A program made the translations under genes and the position numbers. From Globodera rostochiensis (Eukaryota > Nematoda > Chromadorea > Rhabditida > Heteroderidae), in the NCBI GenBank assembly GCA_018350325.1, contig JAEVLN010000019.1:62001-126000 (forward strand): a DNA stretch of 64,000 nucleotides, read 5' to 3'. Under the pieces are notes generated by a model that was given only the letters and a program-made list of their open reading frames with translations, searched no databases and was not told the DNA's origin. How positions within the stretch are numbered: position 1 is the first letter of the stretch; each line of letters begins with the position of its first letter. Positions 34,620 to 46,037 of this stretch are shown piece after piece.

Positions 34620-35639
34620 TGGAGCGGGAAATCGATTGGTAGTATTTACTCGGATCTGCATTCAATGGGCGAGCGGTGGCCGAAAAAGCCTAACGAATCC
34701 TAAGCCAGGGTGGCTTAGACCTAAGCCTAACGAACTTTTGACCAAAAAGGTCCCCCTATGGTTTTACAAAATTTGACCTGTTTCAAAAACCGGTTTAAAG
34801 GTCGAGCCGCTAAAATTTTTGCTTATTCCATCGTTTTCACTAGAGTTGGCCGGGACCGGGACTGATACTGAAGTCTCCAATTTTGGGACTGAATTTCCCC
34901 CTTATAAAATCCCGGTTTTTTTCAAAATTGACAATCTTTGTTTTTGCGCATTAGTCCCGGTATTTTTGACCGGGATTTGATTAATTTCCCCCCTTATAAA
35001 ATCCCGGTTTTTAATGTTTTCACTCCCGGTTCCGGTTTTTCCAAAAAATCCCGGTCCCGGCCAACTCTAGTTTTCACCACCTAAGAAACCATATAAATAA
35101 TTTTGGTGTTTCTTGAACAATTTTAAGATCAAAATTTTTTTTAAAAATTTTGAGATATCGGACAAATGTTCGAATTCGGATCCAGGATTAGGAATTGGCT
35201 GAAAAGGAGGTTAGATTCAGATTCTACGTCCCCGAAAACCCCAAAAACTTTATTGTAATCTGTATTCAAGCCAATTTACAATGGGTCGGTATTCGGACCG
35301 ATTTTGGCTTGTTCGGTATTCGGTTCGGTAGCCAATTGCATTCGGGAGAATCGGCTGTACGAGTTGATTACGGTAGGTGGCTTACAAAAGTACAAGTACA
35401 GTAGGCTTGTCGGAACAAACGGTATCCATTTCAGCCAAACGAAGTGAGTTGCGAACGCAGCGAAGCGGAAATTATTACTCAGATTTGATAAGCAGTGAAA
35501 AAATTAGCATTATTTACGGACAAAATTTGGCATTTGTTGAAATTGTGCCAAAACTTTCGGCACTATTTTTGTCACGATGTGAAGGACATGGGCCAGATGA
35601 AGTTGGAGCTGAACAAACTGATCGACTGCAAATTCCTTA
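34620..35639 (+). repeat. Duplicated segment U, copy 1
   Basis: Matches 53220-54316 closely, from GGGAAATCGATTGGTAGTAT onward, including the small hAT-type MITE (34841-35069) in the same position. Contains ATTCGGACCGATTTTGGCTT once, where copy 2 has a fourfold expansion. No gene is supported; the end (CACGATGTGAAGGACATGGG) runs into segment A. Confidence 0.7.
34841..35069. mobile_element. Short hAT-type MITE, copy 1
   Basis: 229 bp with terminal inverted repeats TAGAGTTGGCCGGGACCGGG ... CCCGGTCCCGGCCAACTCTA and an 8 bp target-site duplication GTTTTCAC (34833-34840, 35070-35077). The interior is noncoding with repeated CTTATAAAATCCCGGTTTTT. The TIR start TAGAGTTGGCC is hAT-like. Confidence 0.88.
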
Positions 35640-36997
35640 AAAATTCAAAAATTTCTCGGCGGCGTCTATCGGCACTGCCGACCTTGCCCTCACACAAAAG
35701 AGACGAGCCAAAGCGGGCCCACTTTAGTCCAAGGCTCATAACTTACTTCATCATTCGTTCCGCGCAAAAATATTTACAGATTCTTGCTTTCGAGACTGAG
35801 AGGAGTCGATTGGTATATGATTTGGGTGATTTCGAGTCTGGGTGACCACATACATGGCTTCCAAACTTTCAATCCGACCGTTAAGAGTGTTTACCCCCGA
35901 TCCCCGACCCAAAAAGGCTCGGGGGCAGGCAATTAGCGGTTTCTTTTCACGATTTATAGCTCCGCTGCATTTCCTCCCAACTTTTAGTAATTTTGTAAAA
36001 TTAGTTACGTCGACCAAACTGTCATCAAATTCCTTCAACTATTCGCCGCCTTTTCTCGCTCATTCAATTAAAAAAATAAAAAGGATTTCATTTGTTGACT
36101 CGAACTTGATACAAAATAGACTTAAGCCACATTGTCACGTATTGATTTATATTATGATCTTCGATCATTGTCACATTTTCTGTTTTGCTTACACTAATTT
36201 ATTTTCTGAATAAATAATTCATTCTCTTCGCTTAGGTGGTGCCTTTGGGAAGGTGGGTTCGTCTAATTGGAGAAAAACGCTTGGAGCCATGACGGATTTG
36301 ATTGTCTAAAATCAAAAATATACAATTTTCCAGGCATGGACACGGTTATGAATTTCCTTAACCGTAACCGCCCGTCCTCAAACACTTATAAACGTTAACC
36401 GTCCGTAACCGCCCGTCCTAAAAATCTCATAACCGTTAACCGCCCGCGGTTAGCCGCGGTTAACCGCATTATTTAAAAATCAATAAAGTTTTCCAGATTT
36501 CGAAAAATTACAACGAATTTTTTCCGATCATGATATGGCGTCTTTCTAAAATTAAATCAAAATTGATGTGTATTGAACTTAACATGTGATTTTTAGCAGA
36601 AAGTTTGTCAATGAATAAATTTTAATCTCTTTCTAACACTTTCATGATTAAAATCTAACAAAGCGAGACCGATCAGAGTATTTTTTTTTGTTTTTTGCGC
36701 ATTAGTTGCCTAAAATATTTTTAAGAAAGGGGTGGTGGGGGTTCGGCGGTGCCGATAGGCGCCGCCGAGGAAAAAAATCAAATATTTAACGACTTATGCT
36801 GAGTAAAAGCGTCCGAATTTTAGGTAATTGAGTACTAAAATAAACTAATTATTTATGTAAATACTTAGTCAATTTTTTGTAGCTAAATTTATGAGATTTT
36901 GAGGACGGGCGGTTACGGTCGGTTAACGGTTATGACCACTAAAACCGCGGTTAACCGTCGTATCCATTATTTTTTGACTGATGAAGTAAAATGTATT

Positions 36998-38499
36998 GGC
37001 TATCGGACATTTGGCACATTGGACATTTGGCACACTGACATTTGGCACATTGGACATTTGGCACACTAGTGAAAAAACGGACATTTGGCACACTGGGGGG
37101 AAAAAGGACATTTGGCACACTGGACATTTGGCACACGGTCATTTCGCACACTAGTGAAAAAACGGACATTTCGCACACTGGGGGGAAAAAAGACGTTTCA
37201 CACACAAATTTCGCACACAATAAAATGTGGGACTGTGACTGAATATTCCCATAAATTTATCTTGAAAGAATTCGAGTCTTAAAATATGCATTTAAAGCAA
37301 GACTTTCCCTATAGATCCACCAAATTCTTTATTTCATTCATCTTTAGATTTTTAAGGCCTATTTTTAAAGAATTATTAAGCAGTGCACCGAACTTTTCGG
37401 TTAAAATAACTACATTCGCAAATTTTAATATTTTAATTTTATATAGATCTGTTCTTTCACTTGCGCTGATTCCCCCGAATCACGTCCGCCGGGCGTTTGT
37501 GCATATCATCAACACATCGCCACTGGGTTTGCAAGGATGGCTCGCCTACTTCTGCAAAAATTATATTGGCACCAGTCAGTTTGAGGTTGACCAGGGCGCG
37601 GACGCATTCCGACCACATGCAGATCTTGGACGTCTATTTCTGCGCCGCTCACGGAGCGCAACTCGTAATGCTAATAATGTTAATTCTTTTCAAATGTCTA
37701 TTTAGCCGCCACTCAATCCGTATCTTCTCTCCTGAGCTCAATGGACACCCCCGTATTGTTTCCGCAACGTTCGCGCCAATCTACTACTACTGTGTCCGCG
37801 TCCGAAAGCAGCATCAGCATGCAGCTTCTACGGCGCTGGGAGTTGGACATCATAAGGCCGCCGAGGTTTTCCATTGCATTCTGGAATGTTTTTGAACGCG
37901 CCCAGATGACATAGAGCGTCTACAGAAAAGTACAACGCGAAAGCCGAAATATGTGATAAAAGAGCTGAATGTAGTCCGAATCCTGGATGGAGCAAATTTC
38001 GACACAGACGATGGGCTAATGGACGCTATTGACCTGCTAGGTCTCGTGATGCAGGGATACGTGGAGGGTCTTCACATTCGTGGAGATGAAGAAAGTGGGA
38101 ATGATACGTCAGAAGAGGAAAATTAATGCGATCTCTATTTTTGTTTTGTACCACTTACCCATTACCGGTTTCATTGTTTTTATATTGTTATTTTGCTGAA
38201 TTCATAAATTTGTTATTTTAAAAAAAGCCTAATTGGCTAAGTTGCATGAAACGTCCTTTCCCCCGCCTTAGCGTGCGAAACGTCTGTTTTTTCACTAGTG
38301 TTCCAATGTGCGAAATGTCCAGTGTGCGAAACGTCTTTTTTCCCCCCAGTGTGCGAAATGTCCGTTTTTTCACTAGTGTGCGAAATGTCCAATGTGCGAA
38401 ATGTCCAGTGTGCGAAACGTCTTTTTTCCTCCCAGTGTGCGAAATGTCCGTTTTTTCACTAGTGTGCCAAATGTCCAATGTGCCAAATGTCCGGACACC
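36998..38499 (+). mobile_element. Mutator-like element nested in hAT copy 2
   Basis: The duplicated 9 bp target AAATGTATT (36989-36997 and 38500-38508) is confirmed by the empty site in the sister hAT copies (AAATGTATTGAGACG). The ends GGCTATCGGACATTTGGCAC and, inverted, GGTGTCCGGACATTTGGCAC begin arms of about 220 bp made of GGACATTTGGCACACT repeats, with CACTAGTGAAAAAACGG and CTGGGGGGAAAAA spacers. Inside, the plus strand shows a broken transposase end: LALIPPNHVRRAFVHIIN, LAYFCKNYIGTSQ, NNVNSFQ and later ELNVVRILDGANFDTDDG. That resembles the C-terminal part of MULE transposases (dYFEdtYIG, NNvEsWH). Stops and frameshifts make it dead. Confidence 0.85.
37286..38125 (+). pseudogene. Degenerate Mutator-like transposase fragment
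   Basis: Open pieces 37286-37705 and 37497-37895 and a last piece ending near 38125 together resemble the C-terminal third of a MULE transposase. Recognisable phrases are PPNHVRRAFVHIIN, WLAYFCKNYIGTSQFE and NNVNSFQ, followed by an acidic tail ending SGNDTSEEEN. The catalytic DDE region and N-terminal zinc finger are absent. It changes frame at least twice. Its element would need a transposase from another copy in order to move. Confidence 0.6.
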
Positions 38500-38627
38500 A
38501 AATGTATTGAGACGATTTGCCTTTCTAATATCGTTCACTTTTATTCACATTCACTAAAGTACCTCATCAATCACTAACCAATGTTTACCTAATATGCATG
38601 ACGAATTTTTCTTTTAAATTAGGTGTG

Positions 38628-39088
38628 ATGAAAGAATTTCCAACTAAAGATCCTTCGGAGTTCACAAAGGAGGAAATAGTGCAAATTTTGTCGCTTGAGA
38701 AAAAGAAGGAAAAAACAACACTTTTCTACAAGCCGAAAAAAGACTCGATGCCGGAAATTTGTGTGCCGTACTACAACAAAGAGGGGAATGAAGTCGAGGC
38801 CTACTTAAATGGACAGATCAAAAAATTCGTGATTTGCAAAAACAATGATTGCAACACTGTATTAAAATGCCCCAGCTGCACCACCCCAGCAGAATTTTGG
38901 AAGAAAAATGAGAAGATGCGCCATTTTTGTCGCAAGTGGCTGGTAGTGTGCTTGCGTTGCCTGCGAGTTCTTCGGGAATTGAACGCGGCTTTAGTAGATT
39001 GAAATATGTAATGGATGAACAGCGATTTAGCCTGACCGAAGGAAATGTTTCAAAGCTCCTACTTGCTGATTCTTTAAACAAAATCTGA
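38628..39088 (+). pseudogene. Internally deleted hAT transposase, copy 2
   Basis: Starts MKEFPTKDPSEFTKEEIVQ after a TTTTCTTTTAAATTAG acceptor-like site. A BED-finger-like stretch (FVICKNNDCNTVLKC ... [10 protein letters not shown]) follows. From about 38933 the +1 frame reads [40 protein letters not shown] and then stop at 39086. That is the hAT C-terminal dimerisation motif (IpasSa.sERvFS). The DDE catalytic core between the two is gone and the junction is out of frame, so the in-frame product is a 124-residue BED-type peptide ending at 39000. Confidence 0.75.
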
Positions 39089-40559
39089 TAAAATCTCTTC
39101 TTAATTTTGATTTAATTTACTAAGACTACAACACTATCGGAAAAATTAGTTTTGAAAAATCATTGCAAAATCTGAAAAACTTTAGTGATTTTTAAATAAG
39201 GCGGGTAGCCGCGGATAACCGCGGGCGGTTAACGGTTATCGAATTTTAAAAGGCCGCGGTTACGGGCGGTTAACGGTTATGAGATTTTTAGGACGGTCGG
39301 TTACGGGCGGTTAACGGTTATGAGTGTTTGAGGACGGGCGGTTACGGTTACGAAAATTCATAACCGTGCACAGGCCTGAAAAATTGTAAGAAAACTAAAA
39401 AGGAGGGATATTAAAATATAAATAAAAAAATGAACAGCGGAAGGGGCTAGAAACTAGACCAAATAAAATCAGTCTAAGAGGTTAACCACTTAGCCATAGG
39501 ACAGATGGCATCGGTTGGTGAAATGTGAATAAAAAGTCAAAGAAATTATAAAGGCAAATCGTTCAACCCTCAGCAATCAATAAAACAACGGATGCTACGG
39601 TTAACCGCGGTTTTAGTGGTCATAACCGTTAACCGCCCGTAACCGCGACCTTTTAAAATTCCATAACCGTTAACCGCCCGTAACCGCGACCTTTTAAAAT
39701 TCCATAACCGTTAACCGCGGTTAGCCGCGGGTATCCGCGGTTAGCCGCGGTTACGGGTAACCGTGTCCATGCCTGCAATTTTCTATGATTGCAAATTCCT
39801 TAAAAATTCAAAAATTTCTCGGCGGCGTCTATCGGCACTGCCGACCTTGCCCTCACACAAAAGAGACGAGCCAAAGCGGGCCCACTTTAGTCCAAGGCTC
39901 ATAACTTACTTCATCATTCGTTCCGCGCAAAAATATTTACAGATTCTTGCTTTCGAGACTGAGAGGAGTCGATTGGTATATGATTTGGGTGATTTCGAGT
40001 CTGGGTGACCACATACATGGCTTCCAAACTTTCAATCCGACCGTTAAGAGTCTATACCCCTGATCCCCGACCCAAAAAGGCTCGAGGAGGCCGGGGTATG
40101 CCATGTCGGGGGTCGGGGACGAGAAAAAAAATGTGTGCTTGGCACATCAGAGGCAGGCAATTAGCGGTTTCTTTTCACGATTTATAGCTCCGCTGCATTT
40201 CCTCCCAACTTTTAGTAATTTTGTAAAATTAGTTACGTCGACCAAACTGTCATCAAATTCCTTCAATTATTTGCCGTTCTTTTCTCGCTCATTCAATTAA
40301 AAAAATAAAAAGGATTTCATTTGCTGACTCGAACTTGATACAAAATAGACTTAAGCCACATTGTCACGTATTGATTTATATTATGATCTTCGATCATTGT
40401 CACATTTTCTGTTTTGCTTACACTAATTTATTTTCTGAATAAATAATTCATTCTCTTCGCTTAGGTGGTGCCTTTGGGAAGGTGGGTTCGTCTAATTGGA
40501 GAAAAACGCTTGGAGCCATGACGGATTTGATTGTCTAAAATCAAAAATATACAATTTTC

Positions 40560-42494
40560 CAGGCATGGACACGGTTATGAATTTCCTTAACCGTAACCGC
40601 CCGTCCTCAAACACTTATAAACGTTAACCGTCCGTAACCGCCCGTCCTAAAAATCTCATAACCGTTAACCGCCCGTAACCGTGCCCTTTGAAAATTTCAT
40701 AACCGTTAACCGCCCGCGGTTAGCCGCGGTTAACCGCATTATTTAAAAATCAATAAAGTTTTCCAGATTTCGAAAAATTACAACGAATTTTTTCCGATCA
40801 TGATATGGCGTCTTTCTAAAATTAAATCAAAATTGATGTGTATTGAACTTAACATGTGATTTTTAGCAGAAAGTTTGTCAATGAATAAATTTTAATCTCT
40901 TTCTAACACTTTCATGATTAAAATCTAACAAAGCGAGACCGATCAGAGTAATTTTTTTTGTTTTTTTGCGCATTAGTTGCCTAAAATATTTTTAAGAAAG
41001 GGGTGGTGGGGGTTCGGCGGTGCCGATAGGCGCCGCCGAGGAAAAAAATCAAATATTTAACGACTTATGCTGAGTAAAAGCGTCCGAATTTTAGGTAATT
41101 GAGTACTAAAATAAACTAATTATTTATGTAAATACTTAGTCAATTTTTTGTAGCTAAATTTATGAGATTTTGAGGACGGGCGGTTACGGTCGGTTAACGG
41201 TTATGACCACTAAAACCGCGGTTAACCGTCGTATCCATTATTTTTTGACTGATGAAGTAAAATGTATTGAGACGATTTGCCTTTCTAATATCGTTCACTT
41301 TTATTCACATTCACTAAAGTACCTCATCAATCACTAACCAATGTTTACCTAATATGCATGACGAATTTTTCTTTTAAATTAGGTGTGATGAAAGAATTTC
41401 CAACTAAAGATCCTTCGGAGTTCACAAAGGAGGAAATAGTGCAAATTTTGTCGCTTGAGAAAAAGAAGGAAAAAACAACACTTTTCTACAAGCCGAAAAA
41501 AGACTCGATGCCGGAAATTTGTGTGCCGTACTACAACAAAGAGGGGAATGAAGTCGAGGCCTACTTAAATGGACAGATCAAAAAATTCGTGATTTGCAAA
41601 AACAATGATTGCAACACTGTATTAAAATGCCCCAGCTGCACCACCCCAGCAGAATTTTGGAAGAAAAATGAGAAGATGCGCCATTTTTGTCGCAAGTGGC
41701 TGGTAGTGTGCTTGCGTTGCCTGCGAGTTCTTCGGGAATTGAACGCGGCTTTAGTAGATTGAAATATGTAATGGATGAACAGCGATTTAGCCTGACCGAA
41801 GGAAATGTTTCAAAGCTCCTACTTGCTGATTCTTTAAACAAAATCTGATAAAATCTCTTCTTAATTTTGATTTAATTTACTAAGACTACAACACTATCGG
41901 AAAAATTAGTTTTGAAAAATCATTGCAAAATCTGAAAAACTTTAGTGATTTTTAAATAAGGCGGGTAGCCGCGGATAACCGCGGGCGGTTAACGGTTATC
42001 GAATTTTAAAAGGCCGCGGTTACGGGCGGTTAACGGTTATGAGATTTTTAGGACGGTCGGTTACGGGCGGTTAACGGTTATGAGTGTTTGAGGACGGGCG
42101 GTTACGGTTACGAAAATTCATAACCGTGCACAGGCCTGAAAAATTGTAAGAAAACTAAAAAGGAGGGATATTAAAATATAAATAAAAAAATGAACAGCGG
42201 AAGGGGCTAGAAACTAGACCAAATAAAATCAGTCTAAGAGGTTAACCACTTAGCCATAGGACAGATGGCATCGGTTGGTGAAATGTGAATAAAAAGTCAA
42301 AGAAATTATAAAGGCAAATCGTTCAACCCTCAGCAATCAATAAAACAACGGATGCTACGGTTAACCGCGGTTTTAGTGGTCATAACCGTTAACCGACCGT
42401 AACCGCGACCTTTTAAAATTCCATAACCGTTAACCGCGGTTAGCCGCGGGTATCCGCGGTTAGCCGCGGTTACGGGTAACCGTGTCCATGCCTG
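40560..42494 (+). mobile_element. hAT element copy 3
   Basis: 1,935 bp with TIR CAGGCATGGACACGGTTA and TSD CAATTTTC at 40552-40559 and 42495-42502. Layout: left CGGTTAACCG repeat block (40570-40735), AT-rich part with the GC near-palindrome (about 41013), second block (41170-41230), deleted transposase, then right blocks (41960-42130 and 42355-42490). The subterminal GTTAACCG-type repeats in both orientations are candidate transposase binding sites and can fold back on each other. Confidence 0.92.
41388..41848 (+). pseudogene. Internally deleted hAT transposase, copy 3
   Basis: Same BED-to-hATC deletion junction and same frame break as in copy 2, with no difference seen. Inherited through array duplication rather than arising independently. 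Confidence 0.75.
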
Positions 42495-43278
42495 CAATTT
42501 TCTATGATTGCAAATTCCTTAAAAATTCAAAAATTTCTCGGCGGCGTCTATCGGCACTGCCGACCTTGCCCTCACACAAAAGAGACGAGCCAAAGCGGGC
42601 CCACTTTAGTCCAAGGCTCATAACTTACTTCATCATTCGTTCCGCGCAAAAATATTTACAGATTCTTGCTTTCGAGACTGAGAGGAGTCGATTGGTATAT
42701 GATTTGGGTGATTTCGAGTCTGGGTGACCACATACATGGCTTCCAAACTTTCAATCCGACCGTTAAGAGTCTATACCCCTGATCCCCGACCCAAAAAGGC
42801 TCGAGGAGGCCGGGGTATGCCATGTCGGGGGTCGGGGACGAGAAAAAAAATGTGTGCTTGGCACATCAGAGGCAGGCAATTAGCGGTTTCTTTTCACGAT
42901 TTATAGCTCCGCTGCATTTCCTCCCAACTTTTAGTAATTTTGTAAAATTAGTTACGTCGACCAAACTGTCATCAAATTCCTTCAATTATTTGCCGTTCTT
43001 TTCTCGCTCATTCAATTAAAAAAATAAAAAGGATTTCATTTGCTGACTCGAACTTGATACAAAATAGACTTAAGCCACATTGTCACGTATTGATTTATAT
43101 TATGATCTTCGATCATTGTCACATTTTCTGTTTTGCTTACACTAATTTATTTTCTGAATAAATAATTCATTCTCTTCGCTTAGGTGGTGCCTTTGGGAAG
43201 GTGGGTTCGTCTAATTGGAGAAAAACGCTTGGAGCCATGACGGATTTGATTGTCTAAAATCAAAAATATACAATTTTC

Positions 43279-45254
43279 CAGGCATGGACACGGTTATGAA
43301 TTTCCTTAACCGTAACCGCCCGTCCTCAAACACTTATAAACGTTAACCGTCCGTAACCGCCCGTCCTAAAAATCTCATAACCGTTAACCGCCCGTAACCG
43401 TGCCCTTTGAAAATTTCATAACCGTTAACCGCCCGCGGTTAGCCGCGGTTAACCGCATTATTTAAAAATCAATAAAGTTTTCCAGATTTCGAAAAATTAC
43501 AACGAATTTTTTCCGATCATGATATGGCGTCTTTCTAAAATTAAATCAAAATTGATGTGTATTGAACTTAACATGTGATTTTTAGCAGAAAGTTTGTCAA
43601 TGAATAAATTTTAATCTCTTTCTAACACTTTCATGATTAAAATCTAACAAAGCGAGACCGATCAGAGTAATTTTTTTTGTTTTTTTGCGCATTAGTTGCC
43701 TAAAATATTTTTAAGAAAGGGGTGGTGGGGGTTCGGCGGTGCCGATAGGCGCCGCCGAGGAAAAAAATCAAATATTTAACGACTTATGCTGAGTAAAAGC
43801 GTCCGAATTTTAGGTAATTGAGTACTAAAATAAACTAATTATTTATGTAAATACTTAGTCAATTTTTTGTAGCTAAATTTATGAGATTTTGAGGACGGGC
43901 GGTTACGGTCGGTTAACGGTTATGACCACTAAAACCGCGGTTAACCGTCGTATCCATTATTTTTTGACTGATGAAGTAAAATGTATTGAGACGATTTGCC
44001 TTTCTAATATCGTTCACTTTTATTCACATTCACTAAAGTACCTCATCAATCACTAACCAATGTTTACCTAATATGCATGACGAATTTTTCTTTTAAATTA
44101 GGTGTGATGAAAGAATTTCCAACTAAAGATCCTTCGGAGTTCACAAAGGAGGAAATAGTGCAAATTTTGTCGCTTGAGAAAAAGAAGGAAAAAACAACAC
44201 TTTTCTACAAGCCGAAAAAAGACTCGATGCCGGAAATTTGTGTGCCGTACTACAACAAAGAGGGGAATGAAGTCGAGGCCTACTTAAATGGACAGATCAA
44301 AAAATTCGTGATTTGCAAAAACAATGATTGCAACACTGTATTAAAATGCCCCAGCTGCACCACCCCAGCAGAATTTTGGAAGAAAAATGAGAAGATGCGC
44401 CATTTTTGTCGCAAGTGGCTGGTAGTGTGCTTGCGTTGCCTGCGAGTTCTTCGGGAATTGAACGCGGCTTTAGTAGATTGAAATATGTAATGGATGAACA
44501 GCGATTTAGCCTGACCGAAGGAAATGTTTCAAAGCTCCTACTTGCTGATTCTTTAAACAAAATCTGATAAAATCTCTTCTTAATTTTGATTTAATTTACT
44601 AAGACTACAACACTATCGGAAAAATTAGTTTTGAAAAATCATTGCAAAATCTGAAAAACTTTAGTGATTTTTAAATAAGGCGGGTAGCCGCGGATAACCG
44701 CGGGCGGTTAACGGTTATCGAATTTTAAAAGGCCGCGGTTACGGGCGGTTAACGGTTATGAGATTTTTAGGACGGTCGGTTACGGGCGGTTAACGGTTAT
44801 GAGTGTTTGAGGACGGGCGGTTACGGTTACGAAAATTCATAACCGTGCACAGGCCTGAAAAATTGTAAGAAAACTAAAAAGGAGGGATATTAAAATATAA
44901 ATAAAAAAATGAACAGCGGAAGGGGCTAGAAACTAGACCAAATAAAATCAGTCTAAGAGGTTAACCACTTAGCCATAGGACAGATGGCATCGGTTGGTGA
45001 AATGTGAATAAAAAGTCAAAGAAATTATAAAGGCAAATCGTTCAACCCTCAGCAATCAATAAAACAACGGATGCTACGGTTAACCGCGGTTTTAGTGGTC
45101 ATAACCGTTAACCGACCGTAACCGCCCGTCCTCAAAATCTCATAACCGTTAACCGCCCGTAACCGCGACCTTTTAAAATTCCATAACCGTTAACCGCGGT
45201 TAGCCGCGGGTATCCGCGGTTAGCCGCGGTTACGGGTAACCGTGTCCATGCCTG
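43279..45254 (+). mobile_element. hAT element copy 4
   Basis: 1,976 bp with identical TIR and TSD. The right subterminal block has one more GTAACCGCCCGTCCTC repeat than copy 3, which accounts for the roughly 41 bp length difference. Confidence 0.92.
44107..44567 (+). pseudogene. Internally deleted hAT transposase, copy 4
   Basis: Identical in layout to the other copies: BED-like N-terminus, lost catalytic core, out-of-frame hATC end ([12 protein letters not shown]). Confidence 0.75.
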
Positions 45255-46037
45255 CAATTTTCTATGATTGCAAATTCCTTAAAAATTCAAAAATTTCTCG
45301 GCGGCGTCTATCGGCACTGCCGACCTTGCCCTCACACAAAAGAGACGAGCCAAAGCGGGCCCACTTTAGTCCAAGGCTCATAACTTACTTCATCATTCGT
45401 TCCGCGCAAAAATATTTACAGATTCTTGCTTTCGAGACTGAGAGGAGTCGATTGGTATATGATTTGGGTGATTTCGAGTCTGGGTGACCACATACATGGC
45501 TTCCAAACTTTCAATCCGACCGTTAAGAGTCTATACCCCTGATCCCCGACCCAAAAAGGCTCGAGGAGGCCGGGGTATGCCATGTCGGGGGTCGGGGACG
45601 AGAAAAAAGTGTGTGCTTGGCACATCAGAGGCAGGCAATTAGCGGTTTCTTTTCACGATTTATAGCTCCGCTGCATTTCCTCCCAACTTTTAGTAATTTT
45701 GTAAAATTAGTTACGTCGACCAAACTGTCATCAAATTCCTTCAATTATTTGCCGTTCTTTTCTCGCTCATTCAATTAAAAAAATAAAAAGGATTTCATTT
45801 GTTGACTCGAACTTGATACAAAATAGACTTAAGCCACATTGTCACGTATTGATTTATATTATGATCTTCGATCATTGTCACATTTTCTGTTTTGCTTACA
45901 CTAATTTATTTTCTGAATAAATAATTCATTCTCTTCGCTTAGGTGGTGCCTTTGGGAAGGTGGGTTCGTCTAATTGGAGAAAAACGCTTGGAGCCATGAC
46001 GGATTTGATTGTCTAAAATCAAAAATATACAATTTTC

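Larger units (their letters stand above)
36331..39775 (+). mobile_element. hAT element copy 2, with nested Mutator-like insertion
   Basis: Complete ends: CAGGCATGGACACGGTTA at the left, TAACCGTGTCCATGCCTG at the right, flanked by CAATTTTC on both sides (8 bp TSD, hAT rule). It is longer than its sisters because a 1,502 bp element lies at 36998-38499. The left subterminal block lacks one GTTAACCGCCCG repeat present in the other copies. Confidence 0.9.

Noticed and set aside
34409..34776. Several overlapping open frames rich in RP, PD and ETRP
   Set aside because: Produced by the CCCGAAACCCGACC repeat, which is open in more than one frame.
35640..36330. 95-codon minus frame of segment A as a real gene
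   Set aside because: Open in the first and last copies but broken by the roughly 60 bp insertion in the middle copies, with no recognised domain. Kept only as part of the segment description.
36923..37282. Frames such as repeated FGTL/HTSEKT or CQMS/VPNV on either strand
   Set aside because: Translations of the GGACATTTGGCACACT arm repeats of the Mutator-like element, not a gene. The same applies to 38218-38577.
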